Positions 22,565-32,585 of a stretch of 64,000 nucleotides of DNA are shown here, one piece after another. This DNA is from Epiperipatus broadwayi (taxonomy: Eukaryota > Onychophora > Udeonychophora > Euonychophora > Peripatidae). Below the pieces are notes generated by a model. That model did no database searches and was not told the origin of the DNA. It was given only the letters and a program-made list of their open reading frames with translations. Position numbers and translations under genes: made by a program. The DNA lies in the NCBI GenBank assembly GCA_028023455.1, contig JAQFVV010000002.1, positions 32,931,725 to 32,995,724 of the forward strand. Direction: 5' to 3'. Numbering within the stretch: position 1 is the first letter of the stretch; every line of letters begins with the position of its first letter.

Positions 22565-22960
22565 TGTCCATATTAGTCATCATTCTTCCTTTTAATCCGT
22601 ATTTTTCTTTTTCAAAATATCAATTGCTACTTCTTTAATTTTCTTTCTTAGTAATAGTTCCTTTATTGCATCTCTTGATATTTAATCCATCTTTTGTTTC
22701 TTTTTCTTTTCTTTTTTTAAATATCTAAACTACTACTGCATTCTTCCTGTTTTCTATGTTACTCTTATCATTTAAACATTTACTGTACAAATTTGAAATA
22801 GTCTCTATTTCTTTACCTGATTCTTTTAAAATCTGTATAATGATTTTATCATTGTCTGAAATTATTGCACTTTTTATAGATTTAATTGTTTGTTTCATCT
22901 CTTCAATAAAAAAATTGTGCCATTTCAGATGATCTTATAGTTGTTTCAGCTTTATTAGTA
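22565..22960 (-). pseudogene. LINE reverse transcriptase N-terminal fragment
   Basis: The minus strand encodes EMKQTIKSIKSAIISDNDKI, then ILKESGKEIETISNLYSKCL, then NRKNAVVV, a stop and IFKKRKRK. This is the start of a non-LTR RT domain (pattern EV-AI-LK-GK-PG-D, then E-LK-G, then L-N-CL, then W-A-VI-L-KKGD). The following catalytic motifs are lost. It is the only RT palm-side fragment recognised in the window, and the lineage is uncertain. Confidence 0.65.
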
Positions 22961-23206
22961 TGTGACTTTTATAGAATTTTCCCACACATTTCATGTCAAC
23001 TTTGTCTCCTTATTGTTTTCAACTAATGTTATCAATTGTTTATACTAATAATTTTTATTAGTCATTTATCAGACTAAAGATTATTCACTTAACGATAATA
23101 TTTCTGTAGTGTAATTTTTATTACACCACTCGTCACTCAAGATAGGGACTGGCTTCTATCCGCTTTTAACACCTTGTGAAGATGTGGTATGATATGGAAA
23201 AGATGT

Positions 23207-23273
23207 ATGGTCGCCAAGATGCACATTTCATGCTGAACCAGGACTCATCAGTTGGCCCAGATCACAATCTCTT
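23207..23273 (-). ncRNA. Type I hammerhead ribozyme, family A copy 2
   Basis: Minus strand reads GATCTGGGCCAA, CTGATGA (plus-strand 23245-23251), stem II TCCTG/CAGCA-like with loop GTT, GAAATGTGCATC, then TTGG. CCAA/TTGG closes stem I. Stem III is short. Core intact. Confidence 0.7.
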
Positions 23274-23309
23274 ACACATATCTTTATCATAGTTCAGTAT
23301 ATACAGATA

Positions 23310-23439
23310 AACATCACATGATCACCATCTCTTATACTAGCACATAACTGTTATTAAACAGGCAAAACTCTCCTTCTGGCATCCATTGATTACTCTGGTT
23401 GGAACAAGGTGGCACTACTGTATGGAGAGTTTTGTCTAT
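23310..23439. mobile_element. Family C deletion derivative with exact 12-bp target duplication
   Basis: 130 bp beginning AACATCACATGATCACC and ending in GGAGAGTTTTGTCTAT. Flanked by TATATACAGATA at 23298-23309 and 23440-23451. Removal restores a continuous family A sequence. The ribozyme-containing centre is deleted. Confidence 0.8.
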
Positions 23440-23734
23440 TATATACAGATAGCCAATTGCTACTGTTTAAATGATGTGTCAAGCTTATTATCATTACCAT
23501 GCTGGCACAAGTCACTTGATGGAAGTATATTAATAGTTTTTAGTAATCATTCATTAGACTAGAGATTATCCACTTAATGATATATTTCTGTAGCGTAATT
23601 TTCACTACGTCACTCATGCAACGGAAGGACTGGCTTTTATTCACTTCATATAGTGAAAATTATACTACAGAAATATTATCATTAACTGGATAATCTCTAG
23701 TCTAATGAGTGACCAATAAAAATTATTAAAGTAT

Positions 23735-24060
23735 ACCCCCATCACGTAGTATGTGTCAAGGTTCCAAGAGCAGTAAGTTTAACGTCGATTAAACTATAGT
23801 CATTGGTTATCTATATATACTGAAATATGATAAAGGTATGAGTAAGACATTGTGATCTGGACCAACTGATGAGTGATGGTTCAGTATGAAATATGCATTT
23901 TGGGGATCATACAACTTTTTCATATGTCTTTGGTCATATGTTTATGATTATATCCTTCCACAAGGTGTTAAAAGCAGATGGAAACCAGTCCATACTTTGC
24001 ATGAAAGGGATGTAGTGATAATTACAGTACAGAAATATCACTAATTGCTGATACTGTTTC
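23735..24060 (+). repeat. Family A element in opposite orientation
   Basis: Reverse-oriented family A, with CCACAAGGTGTTAAAAGC and the terminal GTAGTGATAATTACAG. Together with 23050-23715 it makes a palindrome of about 1 kb. Confidence 0.75.
23851..23920 (+). ncRNA. Type I hammerhead ribozyme, family A copy 3
   Basis: TGATCTGGACCAA, CTGATGA (23866-23872), a weakened stem II, then GAAATATGCATT, TTGGGGATCA. Stem I pairs CCAA with TTGG and TGATC with GATCA, with a TGG-type internal loop. Core intact; stem II has mismatches. Confidence 0.65.
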
Positions 24061-24064
24061 TTTG

Positions 24065-24425
24065 TTGTATTCAATTAAATATATTGATCTTGAAATATAA
24101 TTTTTCTGTTAGAATATAATTAAACTTTTATATGCCTGCTAATTCAACAAATCTATACATTTTTCTTTATATCCATATTTATCTATAATATACAGTATCC
24201 ATCTTTCAAATGTTTTCAATTTTAATATTAAAATCTTTGGTTACCATTTTAAATAGTCTGTTCAAAAGTATCACAGAATTTGGAATATACTAATAATGTG
24301 ATTTCTGAAGTATATTCTCTTATTCTTCTCTTTCACTTTCTTTGCATATCTTCATATAATCATATATATTGCTTATAACACTTCTTTCTTATACACTTTA
24401 ATGCAACAAATTTTCTTAAAAACTT
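24065..24425. other. AT-rich DNA, no feature recognised
   Basis: No supported feature. Confidence 0.5.
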
Positions 24426-24429
24426 CTTT

Positions 24430-24490
24430 ATTTTCCTTACAGTTTCGACTGTCCAGCAGTCTTCATCAGAGCTACAAGATTTGAATAATA
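24430..24490 (-). ncRNA. Family H fragment with hammerhead core
   Basis: Minus strand reads CTGATGA (plus-strand 24463-24469), then a stem II of GACTG and CAGTC, then GAAACTG. Stem II is perfect. The residues at the cleavage site (TAAG) differ from family H copy 1, so cleavage is doubtful. Confidence 0.5.
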
Positions 24491-24572
24491 TAAATACATA
24501 ACCATCATTTCTTTGAATTATATAAATACATAACCATCATTTCTTTGAATAATATAAATACATAACCATCAA
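24482..24572. repeat. 32-bp tandem repeat, about 2.8 copies
   Basis: Unit contains AATATAAATACATAACCATC, with near-perfect identity between copies. Confidence 0.85.
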
Positions 24573-24589
24573 TTCCATTCTACTATGTC

Positions 24590-24800
24590 TGTTATTTGTA
24601 TGTTTGTGCATTTGTCATTAAGTATAGGTCAACCTTTTCAATTCACTTGTTTTTTCATCTTTTTTTTTTCTGTCCCATTTAATATTACACAATTTTTCCA
24701 ATTCTTGCATTGAAATTCCAAATAAAAGATCATACTGAATCCAGTCTAAGATCGTTATTAGGCGTTTTTAGCATCTTATGCCTTCAACCATCAACCACTC
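24590..24800 (-). pseudogene. Possible LINE C-terminal fragment
   Basis: The minus strand encodes LDWIQYDLLFGISMQELEKLC, resembling the DW-L-G-S-Q-LE-L segment near the end of LINE ORF2. Short and decayed; low confidence. Confidence 0.35.
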
Positions 24801-24804
24801 ACTG

Positions 24805-25690
24805 TCTTTAATATTAACATTATAGATTTTATGATATGATGTCATATCATTTGTACTAAGTGTAAATATGTATATAAAAAAGAATAGCCACAAATTATAC
24901 CCTTCCCTCAAAATTGACATTCGGTAACTATCAGATATCTGAAAAGGCAGAGTCTCATCTTAATTGCAGAAATAATTAATAAACTCACATCAGTGTCTGA
25001 TATGTGTTAATGAGCCACACTTCTATGTTCAAGTCTTCTTTCATAATTTAAGCTTTTTTGTCATTTGCAATTCTTCTGTCTGAACTATTCCTTTCTTAAA
25101 TTTTTTTTTTTTAAATTGCCCACCTTTCATTTGAATTTACAGTAACATTTATCTTGGCTATTTTTTTCCTAACAAATTTGAGAACTTTTTCTTGTATCTT
25201 TAATGTATATAATAGTTTGTTGCTGAGTTGTTGTTTTTTAATTTAGATATTTTACACTCTTATAATTTAGTTTTATTTCTGTCCGTATTAATTTCTGATC
25301 TAATCTCTTTTAATTCCTGCATTTTTAACATTGTTTTAAATCTCTTCTGTTCTTAGATCCGTGAGTAGTCTAAATGAAATTTGTTTCACCTACCTGGAGA
25401 TTTCAATGTCTAAATTATTTTTGATTTTTAATCCGTGTAGTCAGTAATATTGTGCTATTTTTAGTTTTTAAAAATGTACAAATCTTTCATCTCTTGTCTT
25501 AAATCTAAACTATAGTCTCATACAATCGTCTTCTGTCACTTACCATAGCATTCTAATTCTAAATTATTGTTAAATAATTACTCTTTTTGTTTTTCCCTTT
25601 AAAATTCTTTATTATCATGTTTTCCAATTATTTGAGTCAAGCATAATAAAAATAAAAAAAATTGATGTGTTAATAAAAAACTGGTATTGA
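24805..25690. other. Pyrimidine-rich AT DNA, no supported feature
   Basis: T-rich on the plus strand, which may reflect an old minus-strand LINE, but no domain could be recognised. Confidence 0.45.
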
Positions 25691-25704
25691 TTGAGCGTCA
25701 AGTC

Positions 25705-25996
25705 TAGTCATCACGTGATCACTATCTCTTATACTAGCACAATTGTTATTAAAGAAGGCAAAACTCCCCATACCGTAAAGCCAACCTGTGCCAACCAGAG
25801 TAATCAATGGATGCCAGAAGGCTTGTGCATAAAATCCCTATCTAGTACTTACTCATCTGATATCCCCAGACCAGTTTCTGGCTTGTGGCTTGTGGATGAG
25901 TAGGCACTAGATAGGGATTTTATGCACAAGCCTTCTGGCATCCATTGATTACTCTGGTTGACACAGGGTGGCACTACTGTATGGAAAATTTTATCA
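25705..25996. repeat. Family C near-perfect hairpin, copy 3
   Basis: Arms about 25750-25868 and 25888-25992 contain AATCAATGGATGCCAGAAGG and its complement with almost no divergence. The ribozyme is half-deleted at the fold: the minus strand keeps the GAAACTGGTC part but not CTGATGA. Confidence 0.85.
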
Positions 25997-25999
25997 CAT

Positions 26000-26725
26000 C
26001 TAATCCTTAATTCAAACAATTTCAGAATTAATTTATGTATTTGTTTTTCCCCTATACATCTATGATATAAGAGTGAACTGCTGATAACTTCGATAATAAC
26101 AGTTATTTAGTATTTTTAAAATAAATAGTATATCTGCATAATTGTTACATCTCTTGGAACAAGTTTCATCCTCATCTGTAAACAGCTATTTATCATTTAT
26201 TATTATATAATAACACTATCTCTTGCTCTTTTAAAACAAAACTCGCACCTTTATGTCTACTTTTATCACTAGAACAATGAATTCTTATTCTCTCTTTACT
26301 TTCATCTTGCAATCCATTTCTCTTGCTTTTTCAGCGACCCACAGTATCTATCTTATTTCTCATCATTCCTAATAATTCATATTTTAAATATAGGTTATTT
26401 ATAATTTTAAAATTCCATATATCAGTATATGAGTTCATTAAACTTTGTATCACAATGCAAAACGTTAAGAAGCTAAAATTAAATCAAGTTAAGAGAGTAG
26501 TAGTCAGTGACTGATAAACTATTATTGAAAGGGATTCCATGTTATTACTTGACCCTAATTTTTATTGTCTAGGTAATATAATCTCTACCTGCAAGAAGGG
26601 ATATAGTGAAGCTGTAATATATGCTATATATATACTGCTTCAATTATATTCAAGTCCAAGAAAAATATAAATAATAAAAAAAAAAAACATTAAACTGCGT
26701 AAATTTAATAAATTGTATGATATGG
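26000..26725. other. AT-rich DNA, no feature recognised
   Basis: No supported feature. Confidence 0.5.
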
Positions 26726-26729
26726 CAGC

Positions 26730-27000
26730 AATCATTTTTCCATCTCAGAGCATCACACATGATCATTTTTATTAGTAATGTTTCTTTATCTAATATTGAA
26801 ATCATATTTTACTCTTCATTTTATGTTTACCAAATTTGATGTATGATATTTCACATCATAAAATATTTTCTAAGCGTAATGCTAAAAGTTTTCACAAATT
26901 ACATTTAAAAAGCATTATAAAGTCGATATGGACTTAAAAATATTAAAGGAACTTTCCTGGAAATGAGACTGCTTGCCATTATGTTTCTAAAGAGAAAAAA
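26730..27000 (+). repeat. Dispersed repeat family J, copy 2
   Basis: Matches the copy at 49575-49870 in the same orientation (CATAAAATATTTTCTAAG, then ATATGGACTTAAAAATAT). Confidence 0.6.
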
Positions 27001-27681
27001 TCATTGAAGAAAAAGGATATAATTGTGATAAATATCAGAATTTCCATATCCATTTTGTTCAAAAATAAAGATGCAGTGTAGTAATTTTTTTTATTATTTT
27101 AATTTTTTGAGAGAATGTTATTGAATAAATACATAGTAAATATATATGTAAATGTGCAAGTTTGCTTATAATCTTAATTTATATATGCACATTATACATA
27201 TGAAAAAGCATCTGTGTGCATTAAAAATTGTCATACTCCCACAATTCAATAAACAATACTTATTCAATTATAATCAAAGCTTATCAACAAAATATGAGCT
27301 ATTATGTATAATATACAATAGATGCATTGGGAGCTTAGAATAAAATATAGCAGATATTGTGACTCCACTGGGCATGCGAATATAAGAGTCCTTTTAACAC
27401 TATTGTGAACTGAATTGATATCTTCCATACTGGAAACCAATTTTTACTGCAAAAGCACTTTTCCATTTGCTATTCCATTGCCTACTAATTTAACATCCCT
27501 GAAAGTCTTATTAAATTTTATCTTGTTTTTTGCATTGCTAAAATAAATCAATCTATTAATTATATTTCAGGTTTGTGAAGAGTGCCTGGTTTTCAAATAT
27601 TTACTTATATTTCAATAACATAAAACTAACTTTATGCAATTAATGTCACTAATTATACATATTTTATATGTAATTAAGGAG

Positions 27682-27867
27682 AGCAAACCACTCTCTCTTC
27701 GGCTACAAGTAATTAACATTCTGTTTAGCTAGGATCAATAATATATAGGTCCTTTTTATTCCTGATTCTTGCTAGATATACACTGTTGGGAAGCTCCATT
27801 CTATTCTTGATCCTTGCTAAACACACAGAATGTTATTTACTCATAGCCTGCAGAAGAGTGGTTTGCT
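27682..27867. repeat. Hairpin element
   Basis: Arms of about 60 bp (27682-27742 and 27804-27867) share GCAAACCACTC, AACATTCTGT and GCTAGGATCAA or their complements. MITE-like. A fragment may lie at about 12735-12755. Confidence 0.65.
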
Positions 27868-28350
27868 TTCATGAATTATATGTTAAGCTATGCTAATTTT
27901 ATGTTTCTATTTTGTATGACTAAATATGTACCACTTTAAGCCAATGAACATCACATAACCAACACTTTGTTAACAGAGATTGTGCAATGAAATGCATTGA
28001 AAAAAATGAGTTTGGGAAATTTTATACAGGAAATTTGCGCATGATTTAATAAATATTATTAGAGAAATGCACTTAAAATCTAGATTTGATTGTTTACAAA
28101 TATGTCAATCACATTTAGATGATTTATTACATATACTGTATATATAAACCAAGCAATTTTGAAGCTAAACTGAAATAATATATAAATTACTTATTACAGT
28201 ATAGTTAAATCTGATAGCCAATTAAAATTGCTAATACAAAATTTACAGCTTTACATTAAAATAATATATTATTCTGGTCAGTGTGTGTAGGTAGCCTATC
28301 GTGTTTTTTAGAAGTAGGGTATTTGTTAGTTAAACTAGGATTATTTAAGG

Positions 28351-28477
28351 CTATAAAACCATCAAAACATCACATGATCACCATTTCCTATGCTGTTAAT
28401 AACAGTAGCAAACTGCTACTATTATTAACAGGTTATGTAAGCATAGGAAATGGTGGTCAGTTTTGATGGTTTTATAC
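28351..28477. repeat. Short family C-end hairpin
   Basis: Perfect arms of TATAAAACCATCAAAAC and complement enclose family C terminal sequence (CATGATCACCATTTCCTATG). No ribozyme. Confidence 0.75.
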
Positions 28478-28780
28478 CAATGCTGTTCATGGGATGGGTG
28501 ATGTTAATTGTGTTTTTTGAAAAACTAAGTACAGTAAAATGTATAGTTACTGAACTGAGTTCAGAACTATGTGAGTATACAAGTGAAAAAACAGGCAAAA
28601 CACACCAAAATGTATGGGTACTGAACTGAGTTGAGACCCCTTTGTATAAGCTAATGGGCTTGGATTGAAAACATTAAGGTGTTTTCAGTTTAAGACTCAT
28701 AGTTTTGTACTTAAATGGAGATAAAAGGTGGCTGCTGGAGCGTTGCATTAGATCCTAAGATCTAGGTGCAGTGCTCTCAG

Positions 28781-28837
28781 ATCCAAAGCTCCTCACTGAT
28801 GAAGGCCCCAAACCAGAAACTAGTCTAGGGATATTGG
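28781..28837 (+). ncRNA. Type I hammerhead ribozyme, family C dimer unit 1
   Basis: CTCCTCA, CTGATGA (28796-28802, sharing the A), a weak stem II, then GAAACTAGTC, TAGGG. Stem I CCTCA/TAGGG-like. Core and cleavage trinucleotide are intact; stem II is degraded. Confidence 0.65.
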
Positions 28838-29104
28838 ATGAGTAGGCATTAGATGGGGATTTTATGCACAAGCCTTCCGGGATCCATTCATTACTGTAGC
28901 TTGCTGTGTGTGGCAATAGGTATAGGGAGTTTTGCCTGTTTTAACAGTTATACACAAGCATAAGAAGTTGTTGTCATGTGATGAGTATACAAATGAATGA
29001 TTTGGATTGAAAACATTATTGTGTTGTCATGTTTAGGCTTTTAACTTTATAGTTAACTAAATAGGTAAAAGGTATTTTGCTGGAGTATTGCATTAAACCT
29101 CAAG

Positions 29105-29162
29105 ATCAACACTTTTTACTGATGAAGGCCACAAGCTAGAAACTAGTCTGGGATTATTAGAT
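29105..29162 (+). ncRNA. Type I hammerhead ribozyme, family C dimer unit 2
   Basis: CTGATGA (29119-29125), stem II GGC-CACAA-GCT, then GAAACTAGTC, TGGG. Core intact. The upstream strand of stem I is mutated. Confidence 0.6.
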
Positions 29163-29414
29163 GAGTAGTCATTAGATAGGGATTTTATGCACAAACCTTT
29201 TTGCATCCATTGATTACTATGGCTCGCATGCTTCTATTATTGAAAGTTGTCATAAAATTAATAAACCAGTAATACCATACTGTCTATAGCGTCTACAATG
29301 ATACAAGCTAAGTCTGGGTAAAGTAAGATTTCAGTTTTGGGGGATCATTGAAAAATCATTCTTTAAATTAAATTGACAATGTTTTTTTTTTATTATTATT
29401 AATAAGAGGCTATA

Positions 29415-29540
29415 AAAGTAATCACCTGACCTTATTGATTGGGAGTCATAAGAAGTTTGAACACCAGATGTACTAGGGTCTATCCAAAGACTACATTTCA
29501 GAGACTGACACTCTATGATTACCCTAAACCACATAGGGCA
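29415..29540 (-). repeat. SINE family D, copy 5
   Basis: Complement of the family D body (GGGAGTCATAAGAAGTTTGA) and head. Confidence 0.65.
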
Positions 29541-29544
29541 CAAG

Positions 29545-29900
29545 GATCTATTTTCAAATAAAATGATCAGTACGAAGCATAGTAGGTGCTGGTTTGAGAT
29601 TAAATTATTAACTGATAATAAATGAACTATATTTCCTTAATCTGTATTTAATAAAAGGAAGTCGATGTTGTCATGGAAAAACCTATTTAAATTTATTAAA
29701 TCTTAATCTGTTTATTTTAGAAGGAAGAATAATCCAAAGATTTTAAATGTTAATAAAAATTTATTAATAATAAAATATTAAATATTAAAAAAAATTATTA
29801 TATTTAGAATATGTATTTTCCCATCAAACTTTATACCAACAATAAATTCCCATGTAAAATATAACAAACTGTAATAATAAGGCTGTCTATTAGGAAATTG
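29545..29900. other. AT-rich DNA, no feature recognised
   Basis: No supported feature. Confidence 0.5.
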
Positions 29901-29906
29901 CTTTCT

Positions 29907-30950
29907 GTATTAATAATTTTTATTAGTCATTCATTAAACTAGAGATTATTAATTTAATGAATTATATTTCTGTAGTGTAATTTTCACTACACCTCTCACA
30001 CAAGGTAGGGACTGGTTTCAATCCACTACACCTTGTGGAGGGGTGTAATCATAAACGTGACCAAAACATGAAAAATATGTATGATTCCAAGATGCACATT
30101 TTATGCTGAACCAGCCCTACCAGTTGTCCCAGATTACATGTTTTTACACATCTTTATCATTGTTCAGCATATATAGATAGGGAATTACTATAGTTTATAT
30201 AATATTTACTAAGGTTGTAACCTCAAGAATATGCATGTAAAAATGCGATAGGAGGGACCTCTACAGGTCTTAACCACAAGCTTATGTTTTGGAAGAAAAG
30301 AGGGGAGCCCTTCTTTACTTCAACCTACTTTCTATATAAATAGGTGAAGCTGAAGCGGTTAGATCTGAGAGCATGAAGCTATTCAATACTTCACTAATTA
30401 AGTCCACATTTCTTATTACACATCTATACTCGCAAAATCTTTTTATTTACAATGAGTCAATGGAAAGATCTTATAGTTAGAAATCTATTACAATAATTTA
30501 AAGTTGTAATTATAAATTTATTTAAACGCACATTGATTACGCTCTTAGATCTATCTGCTTCAGCTTTACCTATTTATATAGAAAGTAGGTTGAAGTAAAG
30601 AAGGGTTCCCCTCTTTTCTTCCAAAACGTAAGCTTGTGGTTAAGACCTGTAGAGGTCCCTCCTATCACATTTTTACGCGCATATTTTTGAGGTTACAGCC
30701 TTAGTAAATATTACTTACGTAATCAATGTGCTGTGCGTTTAAATAAATTTATAATACAACTTTAAATTATAGTTTATGTAATAAATTCTAAACTTACTGC
30801 TCTCACAACTTTGACACAAACCACTTGATGGAAATATATTAATAACTTTTATTAATCCTTCATTAAACTAGACATTATCCATTTAATGAATTAGATTTCT
30901 GTAGTGTAATTTTCACTACATCACTGTCACACAAGGTAGGGACTGTTTTT
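29907..30950. repeat. Family A element interrupted by a large hairpin
   Basis: Family A runs 29907-30200 and resumes at about 30771-30950. The ribozyme (about 30090-30140, minus) is broken: the core reads CTGGTAGG. The join sequences TATAGTTTATATAAT and ATAGTTTATGTAATA look like a diverged target duplication. Confidence 0.7.
30201..30773. mobile_element. Large nested hairpin element
   Basis: IR arms 30201-30375 and 30541-30712 contain GTCTTAACCACAAGCTTA and complement. A second IR (30493-30540 against 30719-30770) surrounds the right arm. No reading frame recognised. It sits inside family A. Confidence 0.75.
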
Positions 30951-30954
30951 TGTG

Positions 30955-31540
30955 TGTTACTGACATCTTCATATTTATTTTATTATATGAATATGGTGAA
31001 ATAATCTGTTAGAGCAAAAATTTATATATATTTCTTTAGGAAAATCTATATACAAACAAAAATAAATAATGAAGATTTATTAGTAATTATTATTTATTTC
31101 TTTTGTTAATATTTCATACATATGTTAATGCTATGCATGTATAATAGACCAATGACCATATTACAAAACGAAATGATTATAATAATATATTCTTCAATAC
31201 CTTCGTAATGTTGGTAATTAATGCATTTTTTTTATAATAAACGAAACACAAATAATCTATAGGATAAGCAAACAAAATATATAAATATAATCATTTCTAT
31301 TTTGACATTAAATTAATCATTTTGTGTTGACAAAATATCTGATAAAATTCTCTCAGTAATATCTATAGCATATTTAATCCAACATTTTCACAATATGGAT
31401 TTATATTAAGAGAGTGGCAGTAATAATAAAAGTAATAAAGATTTTATTTAACCATTCTTTTTGCATAGTAAGTAGAAAAATATCTTAAAACTCGTGTGTG
31501 ATGGATTCTGGTTATACACAATTCTCTACCAATATAAATA
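30955..31540. other. AT-rich DNA, no feature recognised
   Basis: No supported feature. Confidence 0.5.
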
Positions 31541-31644
31541 AACAGAGGCTAAACTCTCCATATAGTAGCATCACTCAGTGCAAACCAGAGTGATCAATGG
31601 ATGCAAGAAGGTTTGTGCATAAAATTCCTATCTAGTGTCTACTC

Positions 31645-31699
31645 CTATGTCCCCACACTAGTTTCTAGCTTGTGGCTTTCATCAGTGAGGAGCCTTGGA
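31645..31699 (-). ncRNA. Hammerhead motif, family C, with G at cleavage site
   Basis: Minus strand: CCTCA, CTGATGA, stem II AGC-CACAA-GCT, GAAACTAGTG, TGGGG. The core is complete and stem I CCTCA/TGGGG is perfect, but the residue before the cleavage bond is G. The hammerhead rule allows A, C or U there, so it should not cleave. Confidence 0.6.
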
Positions 31700-31743
31700 T
31701 CTGATGAAAGCCACAAGCTAGAAACTAGTCTGGAGATATTGGA
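31694..31743 (+). ncRNA. Hammerhead motif, family C, stem I truncated
   Basis: CTGATGA (31701-31707), stem II AGC-CACAA-GCT, GAAACTAGTC, TGGAG. The catalytic core is intact, but the upstream strand of stem I was lost at the palindrome junction. Confidence 0.55.
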
Positions 31744-32011
31744 TGAGTAGGCACTAGATAGGGACTTTATGTACAAACCTTCTTGCATCCATTGATTACT
31801 CTGGCTTGCACTGAGTGGTGCTACTGTATGGTGAGTTTAACCTCCATGTAAATAGCTTATGTAAGCATAAAGAATGGTGATCAAGTGATGTTTAGTGGAT
31901 TAATATAAAACAAGGAACTTTTTAACAACCTTATCTTTTGGTTATTTTAATTTGGATAATTCTTATTAAACACTATATCCATTGTGTCATGATTATGCAA
32001 TATGAAAAGTG

Positions 32012-32110
32012 GATATATATTTTTTTCTACTTTATTATCTGGCTTAGTGCATTTCGTTCAGCATCGAAAGTGCATGAAGACAGATAATAAAGGAGAAAGA
32101 AAAAATATAG
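32012..32110 (+). ncRNA. Candidate small-RNA hairpin (miRNA-like), unverified
   Basis: A foldback of roughly 40-45 bp with few mismatches. The 5' arm ends in TTATCTGGCTTAGTGCATT, the loop is about TTCAGCAT, and the 3' arm starts CGAAAGTGCATGAAGACAGA. Size and pairing resemble a pre-miRNA, but the seed was not recognised as a known family. An unrecognised foldback element is equally possible. Confidence 0.3.
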
Positions 32111-32114
32111 CTCA

Positions 32115-32575
32115 CTTCCCAAGCATATAAGCACATATAAATGTAGACGTGTTACGTATATAATAATGTGAAAATTAGAATAAAATATGAAAAGAAATAT
32201 ATAAAAACTTACATTCTTATATGTGAATAATACTACAAAATTCCATAAATATATGTTGCAGACAACTTCATCTTTTATTAGATCGGCTCAAAACTTCATT
32301 TCTTTTATCAAACTTTCCAATATATTTATACCCTATAATTATTTACATAAATTCAAAAGATCTCATAAAATAATAATATATATATATACTTTTATAAATT
32401 TTAGCATTATATTCTTTAAAATATTATTTTTCTTTCAGTTGTACGATTTAAATTAATTACTATGCTATTTATCAATAATATTTATAGTTGATTAATATGC
32501 AGTATTAAAAGTGATTAAAATTGAAATATTGAATATTTCCGTTTTTAATTCTTAAATATAAATAATAAAATTAAT
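32115..32575. other. AT-rich DNA, no feature recognised
   Basis: No supported feature. Confidence 0.5.
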
Positions 32576-32585
32576 TATATTAGAT

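Larger units (their letters stand above)
23050..23715. repeat. Family A elements, inverted pair, with nested family C insertion
   Basis: Left terminus ATTTTTATTAGTCATTTATC. Right terminus (GAGTGACCAATAAAAATTAT) is its complement. An internal second left-type terminus occurs at about 23540-23600. A family C fragment is inserted at 23310-23439. The minus-strand ribozyme is described separately. Confidence 0.8.
28575..29240 (+). repeat. Family C direct tandem dimer
   Basis: Two same-strand units (about 28575-28985 and 28986-29240), each with a ribozyme. Ribozyme spacing is 323 bp (28796 to 29119). Shared landmarks are CTTGGATTGAAAACATTA-like, the ribozyme, then GGGATTTTATGCACAA. The right unit is truncated. 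Confidence 0.8.
31545..31895. repeat. Family C palindrome with two opposed ribozymes
   Basis: The left half reads minus and the right half plus. Junction near 31690-31700. Confidence 0.85.

Noticed and set aside
19750-24572. CRISPR-like spaced repeats
   Set aside because: The short arrays at 19750 and 24482 are plain tandem repeats without spacers, in animal DNA.
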